64,000 nucleotides of DNA from Amycolatopsis pretoriensis. Its GTDB lineage: Bacteria > Actinomycetota > Actinomycetes > Mycobacteriales > Pseudonocardiaceae. The stretch spans positions 124,001 to 188,000 of the forward strand of contig NZ_FNUJ01000010.1 in NCBI RefSeq assembly GCF_900107925.1, in the 5' to 3' direction. The notes under the pieces were generated by a model. It saw only the letters and a list, made by a program, of their open reading frames with translations. It was not told where the DNA came from and ran no database searches. The translations under genes were made by a program, and so were the position numbers. Positions 20,401-28,424 of the stretch are shown piece by piece; the stretch's first letter is position 1, and every line of letters begins with the position of its first letter.

Positions 20401-23400
20401 CTGCGGCTCGGCCGGTTGCTCGACGACGGCGTCGGCCGGGGCCTGCTCGATGATCACGTGGGCGTTGGTGCCGCTGATGCCGAACGACGAGACCGCGGCG
20501 CGGCGCGGGTGGCCGTTGGGCGACCAGTCCCGCCCCTCGGTCAGCAGGCGCACCGCGCCCGTGTCCCAATCGACCACAGTGGACGGACGGTCGACGTGCA
20601 GGGTCTGCGGCAGCTGCTCGTTGCGCAGCGCCATGACCATCTTGATGATGCCGGCAACGCCGGCCGCGGCCTGCGTGTGGCCGATGTTGGACTTGATCGA
20701 GCCCAGCCACAGGGGCTGGTCCTCGGCGCGGTCCTGGCCGTAGGTCGCGAGCAGCGCCTGCGCCTCGATCGGGTCGCCCAGCGTGGTGCCGGTGCCGTGC
20801 CCCTCCACAGCGTCCACTTCGGACGGCTGAAGACCCGCGTCGGCCAGGGCCTTCGCGATCACGCGCTGCTGCGACGGGCCGTTCGGGGCGGTGAGGCCGT
20901 TGGACGCGCCGTCGTGGTTGACCGCGGAGCCCTTGACGAGCCCGAGCACCGGGTGCCCGTTGCGCTGGGCGTCCGAGAGCCGCTCGACGAGCAGCATGCC
21001 CGCGCCCTCACCCCAGCCGGTGCCGTCGGCCGCGTCGGCGAACGAGCGGCAGCGGCCGTCGGCGGACAGGCCGCGCTGGCGGCTGAAGTCGACGAAGGTG
21101 TCCGGAGTGGACATCACGGTGACACCGCCGGCCAGGGCGAGCGTGCACTCGCCGCGGCGCAGGGCCTGGACCGCCCAGTGCAGGGCGACCAGCGAGGACG
21201 AGCACGCCGTGTCGACGGTGACCGTCGGGCCCTCCAGGCCGAGCGCGTAGGACACGCGGCCGGAGACGACGCTGGCGAGGCTGCCGTTGCCGAGGTAGCC
21301 CGCGATGTCGTCGGACACCGTGCCGAGGCGGGTGCCCCAGTCGTGGTACATGACGCCGGCGAACACGCCGGTCGCGCTGCCGCGCAGCGAAACCGGGTCG
21401 ATGCCGGCCCGCTCGAACGCCTCCCAGGACACTTCCAGCAGCAGCCGCTGCTGCGGGTCCATCGCGGCCGCCTCGCGCGGGCTGATCTCGAAGAAGTCGG
21501 CGTCGAACTCGGCGGCGTCGTGCAGGAACGCGCCGTGCTTGACGTAGGAGTGGCCGGGCTTGCCCGGCTCGGGGTCGTAGAGCGCGTCGACGTTCCAGCC
21601 GCGGTCGGCCGGGAACGGCGTGAGCGCCTCTTCCCCGCCGGCGACGAGCCGCCACAGGTCCTCCGGCGTCGCGACGCCGCCGGGGTAGCGGCAGGCGATG
21701 CCGACGATGGCGATCGGCTCCTCCGGGTCGGCCGTGGTCACCGGCGCGATCGGCTTGACCGGGGCCAGGCCGCCCAGGCGCGTGACGAGGTACTCGGCCA
21801 GCGCGCGCGGGGTCGGGTGGTCGAAGACGAGCGTGGCGGGCAGCCGCATGCCGGTGACGGAGTCGAGGATGTTGCGCAGCTCGACCGCGGCGAGGGAGTC
21901 GAACCCGATCTCGCCGAACGGGCGGGCCGGGCTGATCGCGCCCGGGCCGTCGTGGCCGAGCACGGCCGCGACGTGCGTGCGGACCAGGTCGAGCACCGCG
22001 CGGTCGCGGTCGGCCTCCGACAGCGAGGCGAACCGCTCGGCGAACTGCCGCTCCGGCGTGAGCTCCCCCGCGACCGCCGCGATGCGCCGCCGGTTCGCGG
22101 GGGCGAGACCGCGCAGGAGCGCCGGGACGTCCTCCCGGACGCCGAGCGCGGCGCGGTCGACGCGGGTCGGGACGACGGCCGGGGCACCGGTGCCGACGGC
22201 GGCGTCGAGCGCCGCGAGGCTTTCGGCCGCGGTCAGCGGGGCGAGCCCCAGCCGGCCGATCCGGCCCAGGTCCTTTTCGGACAGTCCGGCGCTCATGCCG
22301 AGCGCGTCGCCGCCGTCGGTCCACAGGCCCCAGGCCAGCGACGTCGCGGGCAGGCCCTGCTCGCGGCGGTGCTCGGCGAGGGCGTCGAGGAAGGTGTTGC
22401 CGGCCGCGTAGTTGGCCTGGCCCGCGCCGTCGACCAGCCCGGCCGAGGACGAGAACAGGACGAACGCGGTCAGGTCCGACGTCAGCTCGTGCAGGGCCCA
22501 GGCGGCGTCGACCTTCGGCGCGAGGACGGTGTCGAGGCGCTCTTCGGTGAGCGAACCGATCAGGGCGTCGTCGAGGACACCGGCGGTGTGGACGACGGCG
22601 GTCAGCGGCTGCTCGATCTTCTTCAGCGCGGCCGAAAGCGACCGCTTCTTGGTGACGTCGGCGGCGATGACCTGCACCGTCGCGCTCGCCTCCAGTTCGG
22701 CGACCAGTTCGGCCGCGCCCGGGGCGTCGCCGCCGCGGCGGCTGAGCAGCACCAGGTGCCGGACGCCGTGGGTGGTGACGAGGTGGCGCGCGACCTGCGC
22801 GCCGAGGCCACCGGTACCGCCGGTGACGAGCACCGCGCCTTCGGGCTGCCACGCCGGGGCGTCGGTGGCCAGGCGGACGAGCCGCGGGGCCAGCACGCGG
22901 TCGCCGTCGACGCGCAGCTCCGGCTCGCCGGACGCGAGCGCGGTGGCCAGCGTCGCGGCGGTGGTCTCGCCCTCGACCAGGACGATCCGGCCCGGCTGCT
23001 CGGCCTGCGCCGAGCGCACCAGCCCGCGCACGACCGAGTCGGCCAGCGTGCCGCGTGTCTGCAGCACGAGCTTGGCCGGGGTGGCCTCGGCGAGGAACGA
23101 CTGGAGGAGCTCCAGGACGCGGTGAGCGGTCTGGCGGGCGGCGGCGGGAATCCCGCCGCGTTCGCCCGGCACGCTCACCAGCCGCACCTCACCGGGATCC
23201 GCGTCGGAAGCCGCGACCGGCGTCCATTCGACGGTGTGCAGCAGGTCCTGGGCCCGCGGGCCCAGGTCGGCGCCGCTGACCGGGCGGGAGCGGAACGACT
23301 CCACCGACAGCACGGGCGCACCCGCCGCGTCGGCGATCTCCAGGGAGACCCCGCCGGTGGCGGGCGAGGTGATCCGCACGCGCACCTCGGCCGCGCCGGA

Positions 23401-26400
23401 GGCGTGCATCCGCACGCCGGTCCACGCGAACGGCAGGCGGATCTCGCCGGCTTCGCGGGCCTCGCCCGGGGCGAAGTCGGTGGCGTGCAGGACGGCGTCG
23501 AGCAGTGCCGGGTGGATGCCGAAGTCCCCGTCCCGTTCGGGCAGCACGACCTCGGCGTACACGACGTCATCGCGCTTCCACGCCGTGCGCAGGCCCCGGA
23601 ACAGCGGGCCGTAGCCGTAGCCCTGCGCGGCCAGTTCGTCGTACAGCTCGCTCGTGGCGACGACCTCGGCGCCGGACGGCGGCCACTCGGTCAGCGGCCG
23701 GGGCTCGCCGGCCGCGGCCTCGGCCAGCACGCCGGTGGCGTGCCGGGTCCAGGCGACGTCCTGCTCGGCGCGCGAGTAGAACTCGATGGTGCGGCGGCCG
23801 TCCTCGACCGGGCCGACCACGGCCTGCACCTCGACCCCACGTCCCTCCGGAACGGCCAGGGGTGCCTGCAGGGTCAGCTCGTCGACGACGTCGCAGCCCG
23901 CGCGCCCGGCGGCGTGCAGGGCCATCTCGACGAAAGCGGTGCCGGGCAGCAGGGCGGTGCCGGCGATGGTGTGGTCCGCCAGCCACGGGTGCGAGCGCAG
24001 CCCGATCCGGCCGGTCAGGACCAGGCCGTCGTGGTCGGCCAGGCCGATCTCGGCGGCCAGCAGCGGGTGGCCGGAGGCGAGCTGGCCGAAGTCGGCCGCG
24101 TCGCCGCGACCGGGTGCGGTGAGCCAGAAGTGCTTGCGCTGGAAGGCGTACGTCGGCAGGTCGACGACGTTCGCCGGGCCGAAGAACGCGGGCCAGTCGA
24201 TCGCCACGCCGCGAGTGTGCAGCCGGCCGAGCGCGCCGGCCAGGGTCGTGACCTCGGCGTGGTCGCGGCGCTGCGCGGGCACGAACGCGATGTCCGAGCC
24301 GTGCGGGCCGGTGGCGGCCAGGGCCGCGAGGACGGCGTCCGGGCCGACCTCGATGGCGGTGGTGACGCCGGCCGCGGCGAGCGCGGCGACGCCATCGGCG
24401 AACCGCACGGCGCGGCGCACGTGGTAGAGCCAGTAGCCGGGCGAGGTCAGCTCTTCGGGGGTGGCCTGGCGGCCGGTGACGTTCGAGATGACCGGGATCT
24501 TCGGCGCCGAGAACTCGACGACCTCCAAGACCTCGCGGAACTCGGCGAGCATCGGCTCCATCAGCGGCGAGTGGAACGCGTGCGACACGCGCAGTTCGCT
24601 CGTCTTGCGGCCCTGCTCGCGGAACACCGCGGCGACGGCCTCGACCTCGCCGCGCTCGCCGGACACGACGACCGACGCGGGCCCGTTTATCGCGGCGATG
24701 CTGACGCCGTCGGTGAGCAGCGGGCCGACCTCGTCCTCGGTCGCGGCGATCGCCACCATGCCACCACCCTCGGGCAGCGCCTGCATGAGACGGCCGCGCG
24801 CGGCGACGACGAGACAGGCGTCTTCCAGCGACCAGACGCCGGCGATGTGCGCGGCGGCCAGCTCGCCGATCGAGTGCCCGAGCAGGACGTCCGGCTTGAC
24901 GCCCCACGACTCCAGCAGCCGGGCGAGCGCGACCTCGACGGCGAACAGCGTGCACTGCGCGTACTGGGTGCCGTTCAGCTCTTCGGCGTCGTCGCCGAAG
25001 AGGACGTCCCGCAGCGGGCGGTCCATCTGCACGTCGAGGTGGTCGATGGCCTCGTCGAAGACCTCGGCGAAGACCGGGTACGCCAGGTACAGCTCGCGAC
25101 CCATGGCGAGCCGCTGTGAACCCTGGCCGGTGAACAGCATCGCGAGCTTGCCCGGCGTGCGTTCGCCGGCGACGACCGCGCTGTCCGGCTCCCCCGCCGC
25201 GAGCGCGCGCAGGCCGCGAACGGCGTCCTCAGTGGACTCTGCGACGACGACCGCGCGGTGGTCGTGCGCGGCGCGCGTGCCGGCCAGGGAGAAACCGACC
25301 TCGGTCAGGTCGGCGACCTCCACAGTGGACACGAGCTTGTCAGCCTGCGCCCGCAGGGCTTCCGCACTTCGGGCCGAGAGCACGAGCGGGACGACCGGCA
25401 CCGGTTCGGTGGTGCCGTCGACGTCCGCTGTCGCGGGTGCCTGCTCGATGATGACGTGGGCGTTGGTGCCGCTGACGCCGAACGACGAGACACCGGCGCG
25501 GCGGGGGCGCTCGACCTCCGGCCACTCGCGGGCCTCGGTGAGCAGCTCGACCGCACCCGCGGTCCAGTCGACGTGCGGAGTCGGCGCGTCGACGTGCAGG
25601 GTCTTGGGCAGCCGGCCGCGGCGGATCGCTTCGACCATTTTGATCACGCCGGCCACGCCGGCCGCGGCCTGGGTGTGGCCGATGTTGGACTTGATCGAGC
25701 CGAGCAGCAGCGGCGTCTCGCGGCCCTGGCCGTAGGCGGCGAGCAGCGCCTGGGCCTCGATCGGGTCGCCGAGCCGGGTACCGGTGCCGTGCGCCTCGAC
25801 GGCGTCCACTTCGGACGCTTCCAGCCGGGCGTCGGCGAGCGCGCGGTGGATCACGCGCTGCTGCGACGGTCCGTTGGGGGCGGTGAGGCCGTTCGACGCG
25901 CCGTCGGAGTTGATGGCGGTTCCGCGGACGACGGCGAGCACCGTGTGCCCGTTCGCGACCGCGTCGGAGAGTCGTTCCAGGACCAGGACGCCGACACCCT
26001 CGGCGAAGCCGGTGCCGTCGGCACCCGCGGCGAACGCCTTGCAGCGGCCGTCTTCGGCGAGGCCGCGCTGGCGGCTGAACGCGGTGAAGGTGCCGGGGCC
26101 GCCCATGACGGCGACGCCGCCGGCGAGCGCGAGCTGCGTCTCACCGCGGCGCAGGGCCTGCACGGCGAGGTGGAGCGCGACCAGCGAACCGGAGCACGCG
26201 GTGTCGACGGTCAGCGTCGGGCCCTCGAGGCCGAGCGCGTAGGCGACGCGGCCGGAGACGACGCTGGGCGCGTTGCCGGTGAGCATGTACCCGTCGAGGC
26301 CGTCCGGGGCCTCGTGCAGGCGCGGGCCGTACTCCTGGGCCTCGGCGCCGATGAAGACGCCGGCGGGCGTGCCGCGCAGCGTCGTCGGGTCGATCTTGGC

Positions 26401-27081
26401 GCGCTCCAGTGCTTCCCACGCCGTCTCGAGGACGAGCCGCTGCTGCGGGTCCATCGCGGACGCCTCGCGCGGGGCGATGCCGAAGAAGCCCGCGTCGAAC
26501 TCGCCGGCGTCGGGCAGGAACCCGCCGGAAGTGACGTAGCTGCTGCCCGGGCGGTCGGGGTCCGGGTCGTAGAGGCCGTCGAGGTCCCAGCCGCGGTCGG
26601 TCGGGAACCCGGTGATGGTGTGCACCTCGTCGGCCACGAGCCGCCAGAGGTCCTCGGGCGACGCCGTCCCGCCCGGGTAGCGGCAGCCGATGCCGACGAT
26701 CGCGACCGGCTCGTCCGGGTCACCGGACAAGGCAGGTCCACTGTGGACGATCTCGGCTCCGAACACCGCCGCGTGCAGGAAGCGCGCGACGGCGACCGGG
26801 GTCGGGTGGTCGAAGGCCAGGGTGACCGGCAGGTCGAGCCCGGTGGCCTCGGTGAGCCGCGCGTGCAGCTCCACCGCCGCCAGCGAGTCGAACCCGTGGT
26901 CGGAGAACGCCTTCTCCGGGTCGAGCACCGCCGGCACGTCCGGGCGCGCCGCCAGCAGCGCACCCCGGGTCGCGTCGTGGACGACGTCGGCCAGGAATGC
27001 CGCGCGGTCACCGGCGGGCAGTTCGGTCAGCCGCTCCGCGAACCCGGACGCTCGATTCGATTCGGTCTCAAACTCACGCAT
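11404..27081 (-). CDS. Type I polyketide synthase, loading ACP plus three extension modules (PKS A, VinP1-like)
   Basis: A 5225-residue first-acting PKS. It opens with a loading ACP (DHGFDSL, Ser66) and no loading AT, as expected when VinK supplies an aminoacyl starter. Module 1: KS Cys296 (CSGSL), AT Ser737, DH His1037, KR Tyr1558 with LDD, ACP Ser1729. Module 2: KS Cys1960, AT Ser2408, DH His2703, KR Tyr3271 without LDD, ACP Ser3438. Module 3: KS Cys3670, AT Ser4116, DH His4423, KR Tyr4978 without LDD, ACP Ser5140 (GIDSL). All three ATs have GHSIGEL and HAFH, predicting malonyl-CoA. All DHs keep HxxxGxxxxP. No ER is present, so a conjugated polyene start is predicted. The C-terminal tail is an acidic docking segment. 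ATG 27081 follows GGAG and precedes MREFETESN; the open frame upstream runs through the P450 gene antisense to its real frame and is not used. Confidence 0.97.
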   Translation of the reverse strand: MREFETESNRASGFAERLTELPAGDRAAFLADVVHDATRGALLAARPDVPAVLDPEKAFSDHGFDSLAAVELHARLTEATGLDLPVTLAFDHPTPVAVARFLHAAVFGAEIVHSGPALSGDPDEPVAIVGIGCRYPGGTASPEDLWRLVADEVHTITGFPTDRGWDLDGLYDPDPDRPGSSYVTSGGFLPDAGEFDAGFFGIAPREASAMDPQQRLVLETAWEALERAKIDPTTLRGTPAGVFIGAEAQEYGPRLHEAPDGLDGYMLTGNAPSVVSGRVAYALGLEGPTLTVDTACSGSLVALHLAVQALRRGETQLALAGGVAVMGGPGTFTAFSRQRGLAEDGRCKAFAAGADGTGFAEGVGVLVLERLSDAVANGHTVLAVVRGTAINSDGASNGLTAPNGPSQQRVIHRALADARLEASEVDAVEAHGTGTRLGDPIEAQALLAAYGQGRETPLLLGSIKSNIGHTQAAAGVAGVIKMVEAIRRGRLPKTLHVDAPTPHVDWTAGAVELLTEAREWPEVERPRRAGVSSFGVSGTNAHVIIEQAPATADVDGTTEPVPVVPLVLSARSAEALRAQADKLVSTVEVADLTEVGFSLAGTRAAHDHRAVVVAESTEDAVRGLRALAAGEPDSAVVAGERTPGKLAMLFTGQGSQRLAMGRELYLAYPVFAEVFDEAIDHLDVQMDRPLRDVLFGDDAEELNGTQYAQCTLFAVEVALARLLESWGVKPDVLLGHSIGELAAAHIAGVWSLEDACLVVAARGRLMQALPEGGGMVAIAATEDEVGPLLTDGVSIAAINGPASVVVSGERGEVEAVAAVFREQGRKTSELRVSHAFHSPLMEPMLAEFREVLEVVEFSAPKIPVISNVTGRQATPEELTSPGYWLYHVRRAVRFADGVAALAAAGVTTAIEVGPDAVLAALAATGPHGSDIAFVPAQRRDHAEVTTLAGALGRLHTRGVAIDWPAFFGPANVVDLPTYAFQRKHFWLTAPGRGDAADFGQLASGHPLLAAEIGLADHDGLVLTGRIGLRSHPWLADHTIAGTALLPGTAFVEMALHAAGRAGCDVVDELTLQAPLAVPEGRGVEVQAVVGPVEDGRRTIEFYSRAEQDVAWTRHATGVLAEAAAGEPRPLTEWPPSGAEVVATSELYDELAAQGYGYGPLFRGLRTAWKRDDVVYAEVVLPERDGDFGIHPALLDAVLHATDFAPGEAREAGEIRLPFAWTGVRMHASGAAEVRVRITSPATGGVSLEIADAAGAPVLSVESFRSRPVSGADLGPRAQDLLHTVEWTPVAASDADPGEVRLVSVPGERGGIPAAARQTAHRVLELLQSFLAEATPAKLVLQTRGTLADSVVRGLVRSAQAEQPGRIVLVEGETTAATLATALASGEPELRVDGDRVLAPRLVRLATDAPAWQPEGAVLVTGGTGGLGAQVARHLVTTHGVRHLVLLSRRGGDAPGAAELVAELEASATVQVIAADVTKKRSLSAALKKIEQPLTAVVHTAGVLDDALIGSLTEERLDTVLAPKVDAAWALHELTSDLTAFVLFSSSAGLVDGAGQANYAAGNTFLDALAEHRREQGLPATSLAWGLWTDGGDALGMSAGLSEKDLGRIGRLGLAPLTAAESLAALDAAVGTGAPAVVPTRVDRAALGVREDVPALLRGLAPANRRRIAAVAGELTPERQFAERFASLSEADRDRAVLDLVRTHVAAVLGHDGPGAISPARPFGEIGFDSLAAVELRNILDSVTGMRLPATLVFDHPTPRALAEYLVTRLGGLAPVKPIAPVTTADPEEPIAIVGIACRYPGGVATPEDLWRLVAGGEEALTPFPADRGWNVDALYDPEPGKPGHSYVKHGAFLHDAAEFDADFFEISPREAAAMDPQQRLLLEVSWEAFERAGIDPVSLRGSATGVFAGVMYHDWGTRLGTVSDDIAGYLGNGSLASVVSGRVSYALGLEGPTVTVDTACSSSLVALHWAVQALRRGECTLALAGGVTVMSTPDTFVDFSRQRGLSADGRCRSFADAADGTGWGEGAGMLLVERLSDAQRNGHPVLGLVKGSAVNHDGASNGLTAPNGPSQQRVIAKALADAGLQPSEVDAVEGHGTGTTLGDPIEAQALLATYGQDRAEDQPLWLGSIKSNIGHTQAAAGVAGIIKMVMALRNEQLPQTLHVDRPSTVVDWDTGAVRLLTEGRDWSPNGHPRRAAVSSFGISGTNAHVIIEQAPADAVVEQPAEPQPDAVVPVALSGRTPAAVRGQAARLREYLADHEDIPVAELARSLVSTRAALEHRAVVVAGTAAELAAGLDALATGEQGSEPVTEGKLAFLFSGQGAQQVGMGAALSETYPVFADAFDAVCAALDPLLDVPLRDVVFGTTALADRGLLDQTQYTQTALFAIEVALFRLAESWGIVPDALAGHSIGELAAAHVAGVLSLEDAAKLVAARGRLMGALSTPPGAMVSLATTEEAARELIRGYEDDVSIAAVNGPASVVISGAADVVTRIERATDVRTRRLRVSHAFHSPLMAPMLDEFREIAAGLTFHQPKIPVVSTVSPDADLTSPEYWVTHVREAVRFADAVTALAADGVRTFLELGPDSVLTALGRQIDPDAAFVPFGRRDRDEVRTALTALGRLHARGAAGLGKVLGDGPIRLDLPTYAFQHKRYWLDATPSGDVTAVGQQPLPHPMLGAVVPLSGSDTTVLTGRLSAGSVPWVADHVVKGAILVPGTGFVELAIAAGDQVGHSTVEELTLQAPLVLPPDGAVALQVVVGPADGDRRPITVFSRPADGDEWTQHALGTLSAAPRPEPAGLTEWPPAGATPIVVEGAYDLLEERGYGYGPSFQGLTAAWKRGTEVFAEVALPEPAAATANLYGLHPALLDIAMHADLLGDPGGATLLPFVWNGVTLHAAGASVLRVRIERLNGDEVSAIEVADSEGRPVATIDSLVSRPVRRELTASSEVDGSLLKIAWQPVPAPQSDAEVVAVGRGRVGVAATYAGFADLVGAVDRGEPVPGLLTLSVPERTGDVPETARANAAWLLAELQAWLADSRFAATKLAVVTQDAVPADESTVDVTQGLLWGLARGAQAEHPGRVFVVDADADAPAGTIAAVVASGEPEAAIRAGAVLVPRYAKTEAGDASPWGTGAVLITGGTGGLGSLLARYLVAEHGVTDLVLTSRRGLGAPGARQLVEDLTDLGARVRVAACDVTERAQVESVLGTIDNLTAVVHAAGTADSGVFDSLTADRLDSVLRAKVDAAWHLHELTRDLAAFVLFSSAGGQVLPAGQANYAAANAFLDGLAAHRQAAGQPATALAWGLWAENTGLGGELAEADLARMARLGLPAVTAEQGLALFDAATSTADAVIAPLRVDVAALRARTDDLPALLRGFVPPKARRTAKAAKAADNALAAELAALADNERDRVLLDIVRTQVATVLGYTDKSEVDGARAFKELGFDSLAAVELRNLLGTATGLTLPATLIFDHPTAKAVAGFVKGKLLGAVAKVPATTTRTNASMQEPIAIVGMACRYPGGVRSPEDLWQLLVDEVDAVSEFPTNRGWNIDSIYDPERGKRGKTYAREGGFLHEGTLFDPAFFGIGPREALAMDPQQRLLLETAWEAIERAGIDPTALRGSMTGVFTGAMYDDYGSRVPGAPLDVAAYIPNGSSGAVVSGRISYLLGLEGPCMTVDTACSSSLVTLHLAVQALRAGECGLALAGGVTLLSQPDLFVDSSRQGVLSPNGRSKSFSAASDGVGWAEGAGLLLLERLSDAQRNGHEVLAVVRSSAVNQDGASNGLTAPNGPSQERVIHAALAAGGLTPAEVDAVEAHGSGTKLGDPIEAQALLATYGQDRPDGRPLYLGSVKSNIGHAQASGGAAGVIKVVQAMRHNMLPKSLHIDAPSPVVDWTTGDIELLSEARPWLPNGRPRRAGVSSFGISGTNAHIIIEEAPPSTVERPRRTAPELASVPLPIAGTTAAALADQAARMAAWIRSNPELDLTDVGYSLATGRAALDHRSVVLAANREGALKALDGLAGGGTPAGTVTGATSAADLTAFLFTGQGAQQPGMGRELYEAFPVFAGAFDEACGLFDTEVPLKDVIWDGSELLNQTAYTQCALFAIEVALYRLVESWGLTPDYVAGHSIGELAAAHVAGVLSLADACALVAARGRLMQALPSGGAMAAIAATEDEVRAALPAGVDVAAVNGPRSVVISGPEDAVKAAMAAFKEAGRRVKQLVVSHAFHSSLMEPMLADFAVVAEKLTYSAPGIPVVSNVTGKIATAEQLCSPEYWVNHVREAVRFADGVGTLLSAGVTRFVELGPDAVLTGMARECDTSVADRPDRVVGVPALRRGRAEVQTLFTALATVYSRGAKIDWRALFAGRGASTVDLPTYAFQNKEYWLNATKPAGDVDSLGAKSAAHPLLGALVELPDGGAVLTGRLAVDKQTWLADHVVLGRTMLPGTAYVELALHAADQVGCDLLEELTQQAPLLLPEEGGVDLRVVVGAPGADGRRELSVHSRTDDVWTQHAAGTLATGAQPAEFDLTAWPPEGAEAVDLTGLYDDLAGLGFGYGPVFRNLRAVWLRDGEVFAEVALPDGTDSRDFGLHPGLLDSALGATDFLVGGPKALTETTIPFAWNQVSLHASGATTLRVRVRKEGKDASLALADAAGTPVAWIESLVTRPVSEGQLGAKVPDSLHRIDWQPAAGVRLVKSLEGWAVLGTDDLGLGVPTHDEPVAADVLVLPVTSAGGDVPTRVHATVQATLKQLQSWLDGPSDGKLLVVTRGAVADDPDLAQAPVWGLVRAAQAENPGRVQVVDVDDVPQSLRALPAVVASGEPEAIVRVGEVRVPRLAKVTTVGDPVEWDADGTVLITGGAGLLGGHLARHLVARGARKLVLTSRRGLDAPGARELVEELGASVTVAACDVTDRDELATLIGSLPDLTAVVHAAGQMDSAVLTALTPEQVGNVLRPKVDAAWHLHELTASLDLKAFVLYSSAGGLLLAAGQANYAAGNVFLDALAGHRAALGLPATSLAWGPWEGSGDAVDLTHVARYGVAELAVTDGLALFDAALAAGEATLVPVKLADLREADRIAPLLRGLVTAGPRRAAAAAGPVTAAPETGFADKLTGMSADERESALLQLVCEHAAAVLGYDDASAVGVEKGFTDLGIDSLAALELRNRLGAACGLRLPATLIFDYPSPLPLTRFLLGELLPELGEPVEEVAEANGTDEVAAIAGMDLADLVKSAMAGTETEESQ

Positions 27082-27130
27082 TCCGCACTCCACCGCTGTA
27101 GCAAGCCAGCACTCATGGTCGTCTTGATCG

Positions 27131-27167
27131 ATCGTAGGTCGGCGCACGGCACGGCCGGATCCCCTGA
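27131..27167 (-). promoter_or_regulatory. Predicted LAL-regulated promoter of PKS A
   Basis: On the minus strand TCAGGGG (27167-27161), then exactly 24 bases, then TACGAT (27136-27131), about 50 bases before the PKS A start. A CCCCTAG on the same strand (27182-27176) makes an inverted pair with it. It lies in the 143-bp gap after the P450 gene, giving the giant PKS gene its own promoter. Confidence 0.55.
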
Positions 27168-27224
27168 AAACCCGCCTAGGGGCAGGGAAATCCGTCGCCG
27201 CGCCGCCGCCGGGGACTCGCGCCG

Positions 27225-28424
27225 TTACCAGGCGACGCGCAGGAGCGACGGCCCCCGCACGATGACGCCGTACTCCCACTTCACGCCCTCGCGGCCGTCC
27301 GCGAGCCGCAGGTCGGGGAACCGCGCCAGGATCGCCTTCAGCGCTTCCTGCAGTTCGAGCCGCGCCAGCTGCGCGCCGATGCAGTGGTGCGGGCCGTGCC
27401 CGAACGCCACGTGCGGGTTGGGGCTGCGCGTGAGGTCGATGCGGTCCGGGTCGGCGAACACCTCGGGGTCGCGGTTGGCCGCGTGCAGGGCCGGCAGCAC
27501 CGGGTCGCCCGCGCGCACCACGACGTCGCCGAAGCGGATGTCCTCGGTGGCGTAGCGCGCGAACATCGCGGCGGTGTTGATCGGCACGTACCGCAGCAGC
27601 TCCTCGACGGCCGTCGGCATCAGGTCCGGGTTCTCCCGCAGCTGCGCCAGCAGCTCGGGCTGCGTGAGCAAGGTGAAGATGAAGCTGGGCAGCGCCGTGG
27701 AAACGGTCTCCACCCCACCGGTGAGCAGGCCGGCGCCGGCGATCGCGATCAGCTCCTGCTCGGTCAGCTTGTCGCCGGCGTCGCGGGCGTAGACGAGCGC
27801 GCCGAGCAGGTCGTCGGTCGGCTCCTCCCGCCGCTGGGCCACCAGTCCGGCCACGTACTCGTCGAGCTTGTCGCCGTAGACGTCGAGCACGTCGCTCTTC
27901 GCCGTCGCGTCGCTGACGAGGGCCTGGGTCCACTCGCTGAAGATCTTGTGGTCTTCCTTCGGCACCCCGAGCAGGTCGCAGATCACGGTGACCGGCAGCG
28001 GCCGCGCGAGCTCTTCGACGAGGTCCGCGCTGTCGCCGTGGGCCTGCATGGCGTCCAGCAGCTCGTTGACCAGGTCGTGCACGCCCTCGCGCATCGCCTC
28101 CAGGCGGCGCGCGGTGAACGCCTTGCTCACCAGGCGGCGCAGCCGGGAGTGGTCCGGCGGGTCCATCCCCATGATGCCGTCGCCCATCTGCTGGCGGCGC
28201 ATCCGCGGCTGGTCGAGGCCCTGCGCGAGCTCCCGGCTGAACCGCGGATCGGTCGTCACCAGCTTGACGTCGGCGTACTTCGTCGCCAGCCAGGCCGGTT
28301 CGCCGAAGGGCATCTGCACCCGGCTCAGCGGCTCTTCGCGCTGCAGGATGTGGTACTGCTCGGAAACGGAGATCTCGTGCATGTCGAACGGATACGCACG
28401 GACAGTCCGGCGTGAACTCGTCAC
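27225..28424 (-). CDS. Cytochrome P450
   Basis: A 399-residue soluble actinomycete P450. Visible motifs are the heme ligand region FGHGPHHCIG (Cys348), the I-helix segment TGGVETVSTA in place of the usual AGxxT, and EELLR for the ExxR pair. It most likely oxidises the macrolactam aglycone or an intermediate; site and timing cannot be read from sequence. GTG at 28424 overlaps the mutase subunit stop as GTGA, so it is the last coupled gene of the vinM operon. Partner ferredoxin and reductase are not in the window. Confidence 0.93.
   Translation of the reverse strand: MTSSRRTVRAYPFDMHEISVSEQYHILQREEPLSRVQMPFGEPAWLATKYADVKLVTTDPRFSRELAQGLDQPRMRRQQMGDGIMGMDPPDHSRLRRLVSKAFTARRLEAMREGVHDLVNELLDAMQAHGDSADLVEELARPLPVTVICDLLGVPKEDHKIFSEWTQALVSDATAKSDVLDVYGDKLDEYVAGLVAQRREEPTDDLLGALVYARDAGDKLTEQELIAIAGAGLLTGGVETVSTALPSFIFTLLTQPELLAQLRENPDLMPTAVEELLRYVPINTAAMFARYATEDIRFGDVVVRAGDPVLPALHAANRDPEVFADPDRIDLTRSPNPHVAFGHGPHHCIGAQLARLELQEALKAILARFPDLRLADGREGVKWEYGVIVRGPSLLRVAW

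Noticed and set aside
11740..25119. 4459-codon plus-strand open frame
   Set aside because: Complement of PKS A. Its apparent repeats only mirror the repeated PKS modules.
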